Shown here: piece by piece, positions 1 to 7,056 of the stretch
How the letters are laid out: the number at the start of each line of letters is the position of its first letter
Position numbering within the stretch: position 1 is the stretch's first letter
From: Gemmatimonadota bacterium
GTDB taxonomy: Bacteria; Gemmatimonadota; Gemmatimonadetes; Longimicrobiales; Longimicrobiaceae
DNA: 18,484 nucleotides
NCBI GenBank assembly: GCA_019240375.1
Contig: JAFAYN010000142.1
Location: forward strand, 1 to 18,484
Direction: 5' to 3'
Position numbers and translations under genes: made by a program
Notes under the pieces: model-generated
Databases searched by the model: none
Seen by the model: the letters and a program-made list of their open reading frames with translations, nothing else
Told to the model about the DNA's origin: nothing

Positions 1-94
1 CGGCGGGAATTCCTCCCTCCTGCCCGACCAGCTGGCGGAGGAGGTTCGCCTGTTTCTCGTTGAGTACGAAGGGTGGCTCTTCGGGAGCGGACAT
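1..94 (-). CDS. Unknown protein, N-terminal fragment (runs off the window edge)
   Basis: Reading the minus strand from an ATG at 94 gives 31 uninterrupted codons to the window edge, beginning MSAPEEPPFVLNEKQANLL. The start is supported by a GGAGGT ribosome-binding sequence 12 nt upstream and by a charged, soluble-looking N-terminus typical of a real protein. There is no signal peptide. The family cannot be recognised from so short a piece. It is divergent from the decarboxylase gene and shares a 272-nt intergenic region with it. Confidence 0.6.
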   Translation of the reverse strand, partial: MSAPEEPPFVLNEKQANLLRQLVGQEGGIPA

Positions 95-204
95 TTGCTG
101 GAACGGACCTCCGGCCACGGGCTGACGCGTCTGCGGATACTGCATTCGCTCGGTTCCCTGAACGTGGGGTGGAAGTGGATGGAGGGGCGGGAGGCCCCTG
201 TCCC

Positions 205-233
205 AAAATAGGTGGTTGCCGGGTGCAATACAA
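205..233 (-). promoter_or_regulatory. Possible sigma-70-type promoter for the leftward gene at 94
   Basis: On the minus strand TTGTAT and TATTTT are separated by exactly 17 nt, in one of the few AT-richer patches of the intergenic region, about 105 nt before the ATG at 94. The match to TTGACA/TATAAT is only moderate. No comparably good promoter was found for the rightward decarboxylase gene. Confidence 0.3.
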
Positions 234-366
234 GTACATGTGGAAAGGGGAATGGCGAGCCGCGAAGAATTGGCGCCGCGCTGACGCCTTTCGCGCCGGC
301 CGGGGCGCGCATGTACATTTCCTTCGAGCGGGAGGGAGCCGCCGCACGCACACCGACCCCGGGGCC

Positions 367-1860
367 ATGTACGACGCCGACACGACACGGGAAGAAACGC
401 TCGACCCGCGGGACTGGGACGAGTTCCGCGGGCTCGCCCACCGGATGGTGGACGACATGCTCGACCACCTGGCCTCGCTCCGGGAGCAGCCCGCCTGGCG
501 GCCGATGCCCGCGGCGGTGCGTGCCTCCTTCGCCAGGCCGCTCCCGCGCGAAGGGGAGGGGGCCGAAGCGGTCTACCGCGAGTTCGTGGAGCGGGTGCTC
601 CCCTACCCCAACGGCAACCTGCACCCGCGCTTCTGGGGGTGGGTGCAGGGGAACGGGACCCCGCTGGGGATGATGGCCGACATGCTGGCCGCCGGGATGA
701 ACGCCCACCTGGCCGGCTTCAACCAGGCCCCCGCGCAGGTGGAGCACCAGGTGCTCCGCTGGCTGGCCGAGCTGATGGGCTTCCCGGAGGGGGCGAGCGG
801 GCTGCTGGTGACGGGCGGGACCATCGCCAACGTGCTCGGGCTGGCGGTGGCGCGGCACGCGCGGGCCGGCTTCGACGTGCGCGAGGAGGGGCTGCAGGGC
901 GGGCGCCCGCGGATGACCTTCTACGGCTCGGGCGAGACGCACGGGTGGGCGCGCAAGGCGGCGGAATTGCTGGGGCTCGGCAACGCCTCCTTCCGCCGCG
1001 TCCCGACCGACGCGGAGTTCCGCGTCGACCCGGAGGCGCTGACCGCGGCGGTGCGGGCCGACCGGGCCGCCGGGCTCCACCCCTTCTGCGTGATCGGCAC
1101 CGCGGGGACGGTGAACACCGGCGCCACCGACGACCTGCGCGCGCTGGCCGCTTTCTGCCGGGAGGAAGGGCTCTGGTTCCACGTGGACGGGGCCTTCGGC
1201 TCGCTGGCCCGGCTCGCGCCCGACCTCCGCCCGCAGGTGGAGGGGATCGAGGAGGCGGACTCGCTCGCCTTCGACCTGCACAAGTGGGGGTACCTCCCCT
1301 TCGAGTGCGCGTGCGTGCTGGTGCGCGACGCGGAAGCGCACCGCGACGCCTTCTCCATCCAGGCCAGCTACCTGGCCGAGACCACCCGCGGGGTGAACGC
1401 GGGCGGGCTCCCCTTCGCCGACCGGGGGGTGGACCTGACCCGCGGCTTCAAGGCGCTCAAGGTGTGGATGTCGCTCAAGGCGCACGGGACCGATGCCCTG
1501 GCGCGGCTGATCCGGCAGAACGTGGAGCAGGCACGCCACCTTGCAGGGAGGGTGGAAGCGCACCCGGAGCTGGAGCTGCTGGCCCCGGTGCCGCTCAACG
1601 TGGTGTGCTTCCGCTACGCCCCGGCGGGCGTGGGGGAGGCGGAGCTGAACGCGGTCAACGAGGAGATCCTGCTGAGGCTGCAGGAAGGGGGGATCGCGGT
1701 CCCCTCGGGGACCGTGCTCGGCGGGCGCTACGCCCTGCGCGTCGCCAACGTCAACCATCGCAGCCGCCGCGAGGACTTCGACGCGCTGGTGGAGGCGACG
1801 GCGCGGATCGGGGGGGAGATCCGGGCGGAAGCGGCCGGCGCCGCGGGGAGGGCGGGGTGA
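367..1860 (+). CDS. PLP-dependent aromatic-L-amino-acid decarboxylase family protein
   Basis: Group II pyridoxal-phosphate-dependent decarboxylase of 497 aa, close to the usual family length. Visible landmarks are the N-terminal helix region (residues 15-40), the loop NLHPRFWGWVQG (84-95), the cofactor segment LLVTGGTIAN (147-156), GTAGTVNTGATDDL (244-257), the cofactor Asp in HVDGAFG (272-278), and the PLP Schiff-base lysine in LHKWGY (K306). The family removes the carboxyl group from an amino acid such as Trp, Tyr, Phe or a relative; the substrate cannot be read from sequence. The frame is open upstream to 73, but homology-like sequence begins at the ATG at 367, so that start was chosen; no strong ribosome-binding site precedes it. 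The TGA overlaps the GTG of the next gene by four bases, which suggests translational coupling. Confidence 0.9.
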   Translation: MYDADTTREETLDPRDWDEFRGLAHRMVDDMLDHLASLREQPAWRPMPAAVRASFARPLPREGEGAEAVYREFVERVLPYPNGNLHPRFWGWVQGNGTPLGMMADMLAAGMNAHLAGFNQAPAQVEHQVLRWLAELMGFPEGASGLLVTGGTIANVLGLAVARHARAGFDVREEGLQGGRPRMTFYGSGETHGWARKAAELLGLGNASFRRVPTDAEFRVDPEALTAAVRADRAAGLHPFCVIGTAGTVNTGATDDLRALAAFCREEGLWFHVDGAFGSLARLAPDLRPQVEGIEEADSLAFDLHKWGYLPFECACVLVRDAEAHRDAFSIQASYLAETTRGVNAGGLPFADRGVDLTRGFKALKVWMSLKAHGTDALARLIRQNVEQARHLAGRVEAHPELELLAPVPLNVVCFRYAPAGVGEAELNAVNEEILLRLQEGGIAVPSGTVLGGRYALRVANVNHRSRREDFDALVEATARIGGEIRAEAAGAAGRAG

Positions 1861-2453
1861 GCGCGGGCCCGGCGCGCCGGGCGCTGTTCCGGCTCCTCGG
1901 CCTCCTCCCGGTGGCACTCGCAGCGGCGGGGTGCACCCGGTCCAACCCGCAGGTGGAATTGCGGACGCGCTTCGGGGTCGTCCGCATCGAGCTGGACTCG
2001 GCGCGGGCGCCGCGCACCGTCGCCAACTTCCTGCGCTACGTGGACGAGGGGCGCTACGCGGGCGCCGCCTTCTACCGCGTCCACCACGGCGAGGCGCAGC
2101 TGATGCAGCCGACCGTGGGCGTGGTACAGGGCGGCCTCTGGCGCGGCGACTCCACCCGGCTCCTCCCGCCCGTCCCCTTCGAGTCGACCCGGCAGACCGG
2201 GCTTCGGCACGTCGATGGGACCGTGTCCATGGCCCACTTCGCCGACCCCAGCAGCGCACGGGCCGAGTTCTTCATCGTCCTGGGCGAGCAGCCGCACCTC
2301 GACTTCCACGACTCCACCCCGGCCGGGATGGGGTACGCGGCGTTCGGCAGGGTGGTGGAGGGGATGGAGATCGTGCGGGCCATCGAGCAGGCCCCCGTCC
2401 GCGGCGAGCTGCTCCGGGTCCCCATCCCGTTCCGCGCCGCGCGGGTGAAGTAG
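1857..2453 (+). CDS. Cyclophilin-type peptidyl-prolyl cis-trans isomerase, lipoprotein
   Basis: A 198-aa protein starting at a GTG that overlaps the preceding stop (GTGA). Residues 1-26 form a lipoprotein signal with the lipobox AAGC, lipid-modified Cys26, so it should be anchored on the periplasmic face of a membrane. The rest is a compact cyclophilin domain: VELRTRFGVVRIEL near the start, then RAPRTVANFLRYV, FYRVHHGE, SMAHFADP..SARAEFFIVL and YAAFGRVVEGMEIV. The family catalyses proline isomerisation and helps folding of exported proteins. The usual GGD-like segment after FYRVH is replaced by a divergent stretch (QLMQPTVGVVQGG), so catalytic efficiency is uncertain. The link with the decarboxylase is positional only. 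Confidence 0.88.
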   Translation: MSAGPARRALFRLLGLLPVALAAAGCTRSNPQVELRTRFGVVRIELDSARAPRTVANFLRYVDEGRYAGAAFYRVHHGEAQLMQPTVGVVQGGLWRGDSTRLLPPVPFESTRQTGLRHVDGTVSMAHFADPSSARAEFFIVLGEQPHLDFHDSTPAGMGYAAFGRVVEGMEIVRAIEQAPVRGELLRVPIPFRAARVK

Positions 2454-2492
2454 CTCGCCGGGGCGGCAATGGTTACCTTTCCCGTCCTCAGG

Positions 2493-2512
2493 GCCTCCGC
2501 GTGCGCGGAGGC
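2493..2512. other. GC-rich hairpin, possible weak terminator
   Basis: GCCTCCGC and GCGGAGGC form an 8-bp perfect stem around a GTGC loop, 40 nt after the isomerase stop and 33 nt before the next ATG. There is no T-tract, so it could be a factor-dependent or weak terminator, or a leader hairpin of the following small gene. Confidence 0.4.
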
Positions 2513-2544
2513 GACCGTTCGAAGCACCGCCCGGAGGGAAGACG

Positions 2545-2784
2545 ATGCCTGAGCCGTTCACGATAGACAGGGACTACGTCGCGGCCACGGATTGGCAGAC
2601 GCTCAAGCGGGAGCTGTTCAACCGGACCGGGGACGAGCACGAGGCGTCCAGCATCCTGCGCGGCATCGAGCGCCTGGGGAGCGACCCGTCCATCCACCAC
2701 TACGAGGTCGTCCCGCACCCCAACGAGCGCGTGTACACGGGCGCGCCGACCACGGTATGGACCGTGACCGCCGTTCCCGCCTGA
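2545..2784 (+). CDS. Small protein of unknown function (79 aa)
   Basis: A 79-aa acidic soluble protein with no signal peptide, membrane segment or recognised motif. It reads as real because of a strong ribosome-binding site (GGAGGGAAG, 3 nt before the ATG) and a composition unlike the frameshifted shadow frames: balanced use of D, E, H, T and Y and a plausible alpha/beta pattern. A possible helix spans WQTLKRELFNRTG and DEHEASSILRGIERL, followed by strands HHYEVVPH and TVWTVTAVP. I do not recognise the family. It converges with the next gene, leaving only 12 nt between stops. Confidence 0.7.
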   Translation: MPEPFTIDRDYVAATDWQTLKRELFNRTGDEHEASSILRGIERLGSDPSIHHYEVVPHPNERVYTGAPTTVWTVTAVPA

Positions 2785-2796
2785 ACGGCCCGGCGC

Positions 2797-3255
2797 TCAG
2801 CGCCCCCGCAGCGCGCGGGTGAGCACCCGGTCCAGCGCCGACGCGAACGCCTGCTTCTCCTTCGCTCCGTAGGGGCGGGCCCCGCCCGTTTCCACCCCCG
2901 CCCCGCGCAGCCCGTCCATGAAGTCGCGCACCGCCAGCCGCTCCCCCACGTTGTCGGCCGTGAACTCCTCGCCCCGCGGGTCGATCACCGTCACCCGCTT
3001 CGCCACCAGTGCCGCGGCCAGCGGGATGTCGGCGGTCACGGCTACGTCGCCCGCCTCCGCGTGGGTGGCGATGTGCAGGTCGGCCACGTCGGGTCCGCCC
3101 TCCACCCGCACGGCGGTGACGAAGGGGTTGCCGGGAGGGACGGGGAGGCGCTGGTTGGCGACCAGCACCGTCGCCAGCTCCAGCCGGCGGGCGGCGCGGA
3201 AGACGAACTCCTTGACGTCGCGCGGGGCGGCGTCGGCGTCGATCCAGAGCTTCAC
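2797..3255 (-). CDS. YaiI/YqxD (UPF0178, DUF188) family protein
   Basis: A 152-aa protein, the usual size of this widespread family. The N-terminal WIDADAAP (D6 and D8), the VVAD/TADIPLA-like segment and DPRGEEFTADNVGERLAVRDFMDGLR are characteristic. Members resemble PIN/NYN-type nucleases in fold, but no activity is established, so function stays open. The GTG at 3255 was chosen because VKLWIDADAAP matches the family N-terminus and no in-frame ATG, GTG or TTG lies just upstream. It is divergent from the DUF4126 gene, with 81 nt between starts. Confidence 0.88.
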   Translation of the reverse strand: MKLWIDADAAPRDVKEFVFRAARRLELATVLVANQRLPVPPGNPFVTAVRVEGGPDVADLHIATHAEAGDVAVTADIPLAAALVAKRVTVIDPRGEEFTADNVGERLAVRDFMDGLRGAGVETGGARPYGAKEKQAFASALDRVLTRALRGR

Positions 3256-3336
3256 GGGAGCACGGGGTACGGGGAGCGGGTAGAAGCGAGCGGCAAAGAT
3301 AGCGCAGTCGGGGGCCCTCCATCCATCAGAAGCCGC

Positions 3337-3909
3337 ATGAATGCTCTTTCGGCCGTCGCTTTCGGCGTGGTGCTTTCCGCGTGCGCGGGGCTGCGCGCCT
3401 TCCTCCCGGTGTTCAGCGCCAGCCTGGCGGCGCAGCTCTTCCACCTCGCCCTCCCCGAGCACCTGGCCTGGCTCGACCGCCCGGAGACGCTGGTCGTCTT
3501 CGGGGTCGCCACCCTCCTGGAGCTGCTGGGGGACAAGCTCCCGGTGGTGGACCATCTGCTCGACTCGGTGCAGGTGTTCACCAAGCCGGCGCTCGCCGCG
3601 CTGGCCGCCACCCCGTTCCTGTACCAGCTCTCGCCCGAGTACGCGATCGCCATTGCCATCATCGTGGGCGCGCCCATCGCCCTGGGGGTGCACGCCACCA
3701 AGGCGGCGGCGCGGGTGGGGAGCACCACCATGACCGCCGGCTTCGGCAACCCCGTGCTGAGCGTGGCCGAGGACGTGGCCGCCTTCGGGGCGGTGGCGCT
3801 GGCCTTCCTGGCGCCGCTGGCCGCGCTGGTGCTCACCGGGGTCCTGCTGGCGATGCTGGTCCGCTTCGCGCGCAGGGTGCGGCGAAGGTACCGCCGGGCC
3901 GCCGCGTAG
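3337..3909 (+). CDS. DUF4126 family integral membrane protein
   Basis: A 190-aa hydrophobic protein with about five predicted membrane segments (roughly residues 5-25, 50-65, 85-120 and 145-175) and a basic C-terminal tail (ARRVRRRYRR). The motif ELLGDKLPVVDHLLD (62-76) and the glycine-rich segment GVHATKAAARVGSTT (117-131) fit the uncharacterised DUF4126 family. The gene starts at the first of two closely placed ATGs (ATGAATG), with a weak ribosome-binding site. A perfect hairpin follows the stop. Confidence 0.82.
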   Translation: MNALSAVAFGVVLSACAGLRAFLPVFSASLAAQLFHLALPEHLAWLDRPETLVVFGVATLLELLGDKLPVVDHLLDSVQVFTKPALAALAATPFLYQLSPEYAIAIAIIVGAPIALGVHATKAAARVGSTTMTAGFGNPVLSVAEDVAAFGAVALAFLAPLAALVLTGVLLAMLVRFARRVRRRYRRAAA

Positions 3910-3932
3910 GTGGAGCCGGGCGGAAGAGAACC

Positions 3933-3967
3933 GCGGCCCCGGCGTCTCGCGTGGACGCCGGGGCCGC
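3933..3967 (+). terminator. Intrinsic terminator-like hairpin after the DUF4126 gene
   Basis: A 14-bp perfect stem (3933-3946 with 3954-3967, GCGGCCCCGGCGTC) closes a 7-nt loop, 24 nt after the TAG. It is followed by TGCTTTCC, only a short T-run. The stem strength makes termination likely despite the poor tract. Confidence 0.7.
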
Positions 3968-4102
3968 TGCTTTCCAGGGATGCTTCCGCCTCTCCACCGA
4001 CCGGAGCGGCGCCGAATATGCAGGGGGCAGGCGTTCCCGAATCCCGGGCTAAGCCCTTGCCCGGAAAGCCTCGTACCCCGTCACCGGAGAGCGGTGGGAG
4101 CC

Positions 4103-4357
4103 ATGGAAGCGACGGTCTGCCTGAACTGTGGCGGCAGGATCTCCCCCGGCGACAGGGTGTGTCCGCACTGCGGGGCACCCCGCCACCGCACCGGGAGCCC
4201 GGAGCCCTGGCCTCCGCCGGGTGCCCGCCGGACGGCGAAGCTCGCCGGGGCGATCATCGCCCTCCTGATCGTGGCGGTGATCGCGTGGGTGATCGCCACC
4301 TGGCCCCGGCACTCGCTCACCTCGCACGAGCCGGTGGTCCCCAACGGGCGGGTGTGA
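4103..4357 (+). CDS. Small zinc-ribbon protein with one transmembrane helix
   Basis: An 84-aa protein. Residues 5-24 form a zinc ribbon with two CxxC knuckles, C6/C9 and C20/C23 (VCLNCGGRISPGDRVCPHCG). After a Pro-rich linker, residues 47-67 form a single hydrophobic helix (KLAGAIIALLIVAVIAWVIA), and a short polar tail remains. The zinc domain is probably cytoplasmic. GGTGGGAG lies just before the ATG and supports the start. Such zinc_ribbon-plus-TM proteins are common and mostly uncharacterised. Confidence 0.82.
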   Translation: MEATVCLNCGGRISPGDRVCPHCGAPRHRTGSPEPWPPPGARRTAKLAGAIIALLIVAVIAWVIATWPRHSLTSHEPVVPNGRV

Positions 4358-4388
4358 GCCCTCGGGCGCGGGGGTTCCGGGGCCGGCC

Positions 4389-5510
4389 TCAGTGGGCGAT
4401 GGGGACCGACGCCTCGGGGACGGGGAGGAAGTAGAAGGCGATCCCCATGATCACGTACACCGCCAGGAGCTGCACCCCCTCCATCCAGTGCGACTCCCCG
4501 TCGTTGGCGCACAGCGCCATCGCGCCCACCGAGACGGTGACGGCCAGCACCTCCAGCGGCGTGAAGATCAGGTCCATCGGGCGGGGGCCCAGGACGTAGC
4601 TCAGGAAGAGCAGGAGCGGGGCGACGAAGAGCGCCACCTGGATCGACGACCCCACGGCGATGTTGATCGCCACGTCCATCTTGTCCTTGGTCGCCATCAG
4701 CACCGCCGTGGAGTGCTCCGCCGCGTTGCCGATCACCGCCACCACGATCACCCCCACGAACACGTCGCTCCACCCCAGCGAGTGCGCCGTCGCCTCCGCC
4801 GCCCCCACCAGCAGCTCCGCCATCACCGCCACCCCGATCGTCGCCAGCACCAGCGTGCCGATCGCGCGGGCCATCGAGCCCCGCGTCCCGTGCGCCTCCT
4901 CCGGCGCCTCCGGGTCCACGTCGCCCGTGTACAGGTGCTTGTGGGTGCGCAGGGTGAAGAAGAGGCTGAGCACGTAGGTGGCCATCAGCACCACCGAGAT
5001 CTCCAGACTCAGGTTCTGTTCCGCCGAGGGGGCGGTGGCCCTCACCAGGGAGTGGAACACCGCCGGCACCAGCAGCCCCACCGCGCTCAACACCAGCAGG
5101 GTGGTTCCCAGGCTGGCGGCGGTGCGGTTGAAGCGCTGCGTCTCGTAGCGCACCCCGCCCACCAGCGCACTCAACCCGAACACCAGCAGGACGTTGCCGA
5201 TGATGGAGCCGGTGATCGACGCCTTGACCAGGTCGTAGAGGCCGGCCCGCAGCGCGATGATGGCGATGATCAGCTCCGCCGCGTTGCCGAAGGTGGCGTT
5301 CAGCAGCCCGCCGATCCCCTCGCCGGCCCGCTCGGCGATCTCCTCCGTGGCGTGCCCCATCAGCCCGGCCAGCGGGATCACGCCCATGCACGAGACCACG
5401 AAGATCCAGAGCGGCGGCGAATGGAGCACCCACTCCATGACGATCGCCACCGGCACGAAGACCAGGAGCAGGTTCAGGGCGTTCTTGCCGGCGAACAGGC
5501 GCTTCAGCAT
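4389..5510 (-). CDS. cax: Calcium/proton antiporter, CaCA superfamily (Cax/ChaA type)
   Basis: A 373-aa protein with about eleven membrane segments in two homologous halves. Each half carries the ion-binding alpha repeat: [17 protein letters not shown] (74-90) and [20 protein letters not shown] (260-279). The acidic loop around residues 198-206 ([10 protein letters not shown]) between halves is typical of the family. It should export Ca2+ (or a similar divalent cation) in exchange for protons across the inner membrane. The ATG at 5510 starts the first membrane helix properly, but no purine-rich ribosome-binding site precedes it (AACCCCCCG). The 484-nt upstream region holds conspicuous tandem hairpins that could act as its leader. 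Confidence 0.9.
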   Translation of the reverse strand: MLKRLFAGKNALNLLLVFVPVAIVMEWVLHSPPLWIFVVSCMGVIPLAGLMGHATEEIAERAGEGIGGLLNATFGNAAELIIAIIALRAGLYDLVKASITGSIIGNVLLVFGLSALVGGVRYETQRFNRTAASLGTTLLVLSAVGLLVPAVFHSLVRATAPSAEQNLSLEISVVLMATYVLSLFFTLRTHKHLYTGDVDPEAPEEAHGTRGSMARAIGTLVLATIGVAVMAELLVGAAEATAHSLGWSDVFVGVIVVAVIGNAAEHSTAVLMATKDKMDVAINIAVGSSIQVALFVAPLLLFLSYVLGPRPMDLIFTPLEVLAVTVSVGAMALCANDGESHWMEGVQLLAVYVIMGIAFYFLPVPEASVPIAH

Positions 5511-5625
5511 CGGGGGGTTCTATGGAGTGGTTCGGTTGGCTTCTCGACCAGGGAGGATACACGTGGGGAGGAGGTGCCGCAACTTGCTCTTTCGTGTCTG
5601 GCGGGTGTGGCTTGGAGGCCGCTCC

Positions 5626-5736
5626 AGAGCCGGACGATACTGCCGTCCGTCTCTTCCGCGGGGCCGGTGAGCCTGCCGGAACTACTGGCAGTCTCCCCGA
5701 CCGCTACGGGAGCCCACGATACTGCCGTGGTCTCCC
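5626..5736. repeat. Three tandem look-alike hairpins
   Basis: Three stem-loops about 41 nt apart share one plan: an outer AG/CT-type stem, a single c/t mismatch, an inner stem, and a loop. Hairpin A (5626-5654) has AGAG, c, CGGACG, loop ATACTGC, CGTCCG, t, CTCT. Hairpin B (5666-5698) has GAG, c, CTGCC, loop GGAACTACT, GGCAG, t, CTC. Hairpin C (5708-5736) has GGGAG, c, CCACG, loop ATACTGC, CGTGG, t, CTCCC. Loops of A and C are identical while their inner stems differ by compensating changes, as in conserved RNA structures. They lie 116-226 nt upstream of the antiporter start, so on the minus strand they could be part of its leader. No named riboswitch class was recognised. Confidence 0.6.
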
Positions 5737-5801
5737 TCGCAACAGCATGTGGGAACTGCAGGGAGCTGCGGAACGGCGTAGTTGGGGGAGGCCGCCGCGC
5801 A

Positions 5802-5888
5802 GGGGGAGGGGGTGCTCGTAGGAAAGAGTTGTGGGTGGCGGCGGTGGTGGAAGGGGATGAACTCTTTCCGGAGAGCATCCCCTCCCCC
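5802..5888. repeat. Large imperfect inverted repeat (26 bp, 29-nt loop)
   Basis: The arm 5802-5817 pairs with 5873-5888 (16 bp with one G-T wobble). After a 3x3 internal loop, 5821-5830 (GGAAAGAGTT) pairs perfectly with 5860-5869. The loop 5831-5859 is G-rich and lacks C-rich partners. It lies between the antiporter leader and the terminator of the PDZ gene. It may be a dispersed palindromic element, a small RNA or a transcription-blocking structure. No open frame in it looks coding. Confidence 0.65.
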
Positions 5889-5918
5889 GGAGCACGACGC
5901 ACCAGAGCCTGGCTGGCG

Positions 5919-5951
5919 AAAAGCCCTCCCCCGGGATCCCGGAGGAGGGCT
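5919..5951 (-). terminator. Intrinsic terminator of the sigma/anti-sigma/PDZ unit
   Basis: On the minus strand AGCCCTCC pairs with GGAGGGCT, extended inward by a CCGGGATCCCGG palindrome, and is followed by TTTT. It starts 44 nt after the TAG of the PDZ gene at 5995, the expected place for the end of that operon. Confidence 0.78.
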
Positions 5952-5994
5952 GTGGCTCCCGCCTGCCTGACCGGTGTCTCTGCGAGCCGGAGTG

Positions 5995-7035
5995 CTACCT
6001 CTGGATCGTCCAGTGCCAGCGGGCGGCCGTCAGGGCGCGCTCCATCCTGGCCCGGTCCATGTCCGACTGCAGGCGCAGGGTGCCGCCGTCCGGCAGGGCA
6101 CGGTAGATGGGGGCGCCGCCCTCCCACTTCAGCGTCACCTCGCGGCGCTTCCCCTGGCGGATCACCTCCAGCTTCGCGGTCCGGTCCCTGGCGTCGGCCA
6201 CGGCCCTGCGCAGGTCGCGCAGCGTCAGGACCCTGGTGTCGCCCGCCCGCACCACCACGTCGCCCGCTTCCAGGCCGGCCCGGGCGGCGGGAGTGCCGGG
6301 GGCCACGCGCAGGGTGAGGAGCCCCTCGTTGGTTCCGAAGTAGCGTCCCAGCTCCGGGTTGACCTGCGTGAACTCAGCGCCGGCCAGTGCCCGGGAGCCG
6401 ACCTCCAGGCTGAAGGGGAGCGCCTGCCGCATGCTGCGGTCCAGCAGGGTGTCCAGCCGCATGGTGACGGCCCGGTCCGGTCGCTCCCGGCGGAAGCGTG
6501 CCGTCAGGCTGTCCACCCGCACGAACAGGCTGTCCAGGTTGGCGCCCACCGTGTCCAGGCGCACCGACAGCGCGTGGCGCATCCGGTCCAGGTCCAGGCT
6601 GTCCGCCCGGCCGCCGCGCTGGAAGATGATCACGTTGCCGTCGCGCTGCTCGGCCGTGACGCTCACGTCGCGCTCGCGCCCTCCGCGGCGCAGGCGCATC
6701 CGCACCACGTCGCCGGGCGACAGGTCCAGCTTGCGGATCGCCTCCACGGTCGGCGCCTGCCCGTTCAGGCGGACCAGCGTGTCCCCCTCCGCGACCCCCG
6801 CCTTCTCCGCGGGAGACCGGGGGAACACGGCCTCCACCGTGATCGGTTTGCCCTCCCCGCTCGACCAGTCGAAGTTGATCCCCAGCCAGGCGCGGCGCGG
6901 GCCCTCCGCCTGGAACACGCGCACGTCCCGGCTGCGCCCGTCCGGGTGGTCGCGATCCTGCGCGGCGGCGGGTGCCACGGCGGCCACCGCCAGCATCGTC
7001 CCGAGCGCCAGGGAAAGAACGTTCCTTCGGTTCAT
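5995..7035 (-). CDS. Exported double-PDZ-domain protein
   Basis: A 346-aa periplasmic protein. Residues 1-25 are a cleavable signal peptide ending APAAA before Q26. PDZ domain 1 spans about 49-130 (AWLGINFDW, SPAEKAGVAEGDTLVRLNGQ) and PDZ domain 2 about 218-303 (GLLTLRVAPGTPAARAGLEAGDVVVRAGD). The segment between (about 141-205) is charged and probably helical. There is no trypsin-like protease domain, so this is not a complete DegP/DegQ; it more likely binds peptide C-termini or regulates a partner. GGAGAA lies 8 nt before the ATG. It follows the anti-sigma gene by 21 nt and so is probably the third gene of the ECF operon, which makes a sensor or effector role in that envelope response plausible. 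Confidence 0.87.
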   Translation of the reverse strand: MNRRNVLSLALGTMLAVAAVAPAAAQDRDHPDGRSRDVRVFQAEGPRRAWLGINFDWSSGEGKPITVEAVFPRSPAEKAGVAEGDTLVRLNGQAPTVEAIRKLDLSPGDVVRMRLRRGGRERDVSVTAEQRDGNVIIFQRGGRADSLDLDRMRHALSVRLDTVGANLDSLFVRVDSLTARFRRERPDRAVTMRLDTLLDRSMRQALPFSLEVGSRALAGAEFTQVNPELGRYFGTNEGLLTLRVAPGTPAARAGLEAGDVVVRAGDTRVLTLRDLRRAVADARDRTAKLEVIRQGKRREVTLKWEGGAPIYRALPDGGTLRLQSDMDRARMERALTAARWHWTIQR

Positions 7036-7056
7036 CGTCGCTTCTCCAGTAGGATA

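Noticed and set aside
235..315. GTACATG and its inverted copy 74 nt apart before the decarboxylase
   Set aside because: Only seven bases match, the spacing is long, and no other symmetry supports an operator.
73..366. N-terminal extension of the decarboxylase to the earliest possible start
   Set aside because: The extension has no family similarity, is Arg/Gly-rich, and overlaps the likely promoter region and part of the divergent gene's 5' end.
2770..2804. Small inverted repeats at the convergent ends of the 79-aa gene and the YaiI-type gene
   Set aside because: The stems are only six bp and overlap coding ends, without T-runs. They could aid termination but are not distinguishable from chance in GC-rich DNA.
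5511..5760. yybP-ykoY-type (manganese) riboswitch before the antiporter
   Set aside because: Cation-transporter context suggested it, but the conserved loop sequences of that class could not be found on the minus strand. The tandem hairpins have a different plan.
5522..5970. Small plus-strand open frames in the gene-free stretch
   Set aside because: They run through hairpins and the inverted repeat, have no ribosome-binding sites and encode Gly/Arg-rich low-complexity sequence.
4392..6317. A long plus-strand frame opposite the antiporter and PDZ gene
   Set aside because: Its product is His/Arg/Gln-rich low-complexity sequence, a typical frame shadow, and it runs through the hairpins and the terminator.
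5995..7035. DegP/DegQ-type protease
   Set aside because: Two PDZ domains and a signal peptide are present, but there is no trypsin-like domain or GNSGG-type serine motif.
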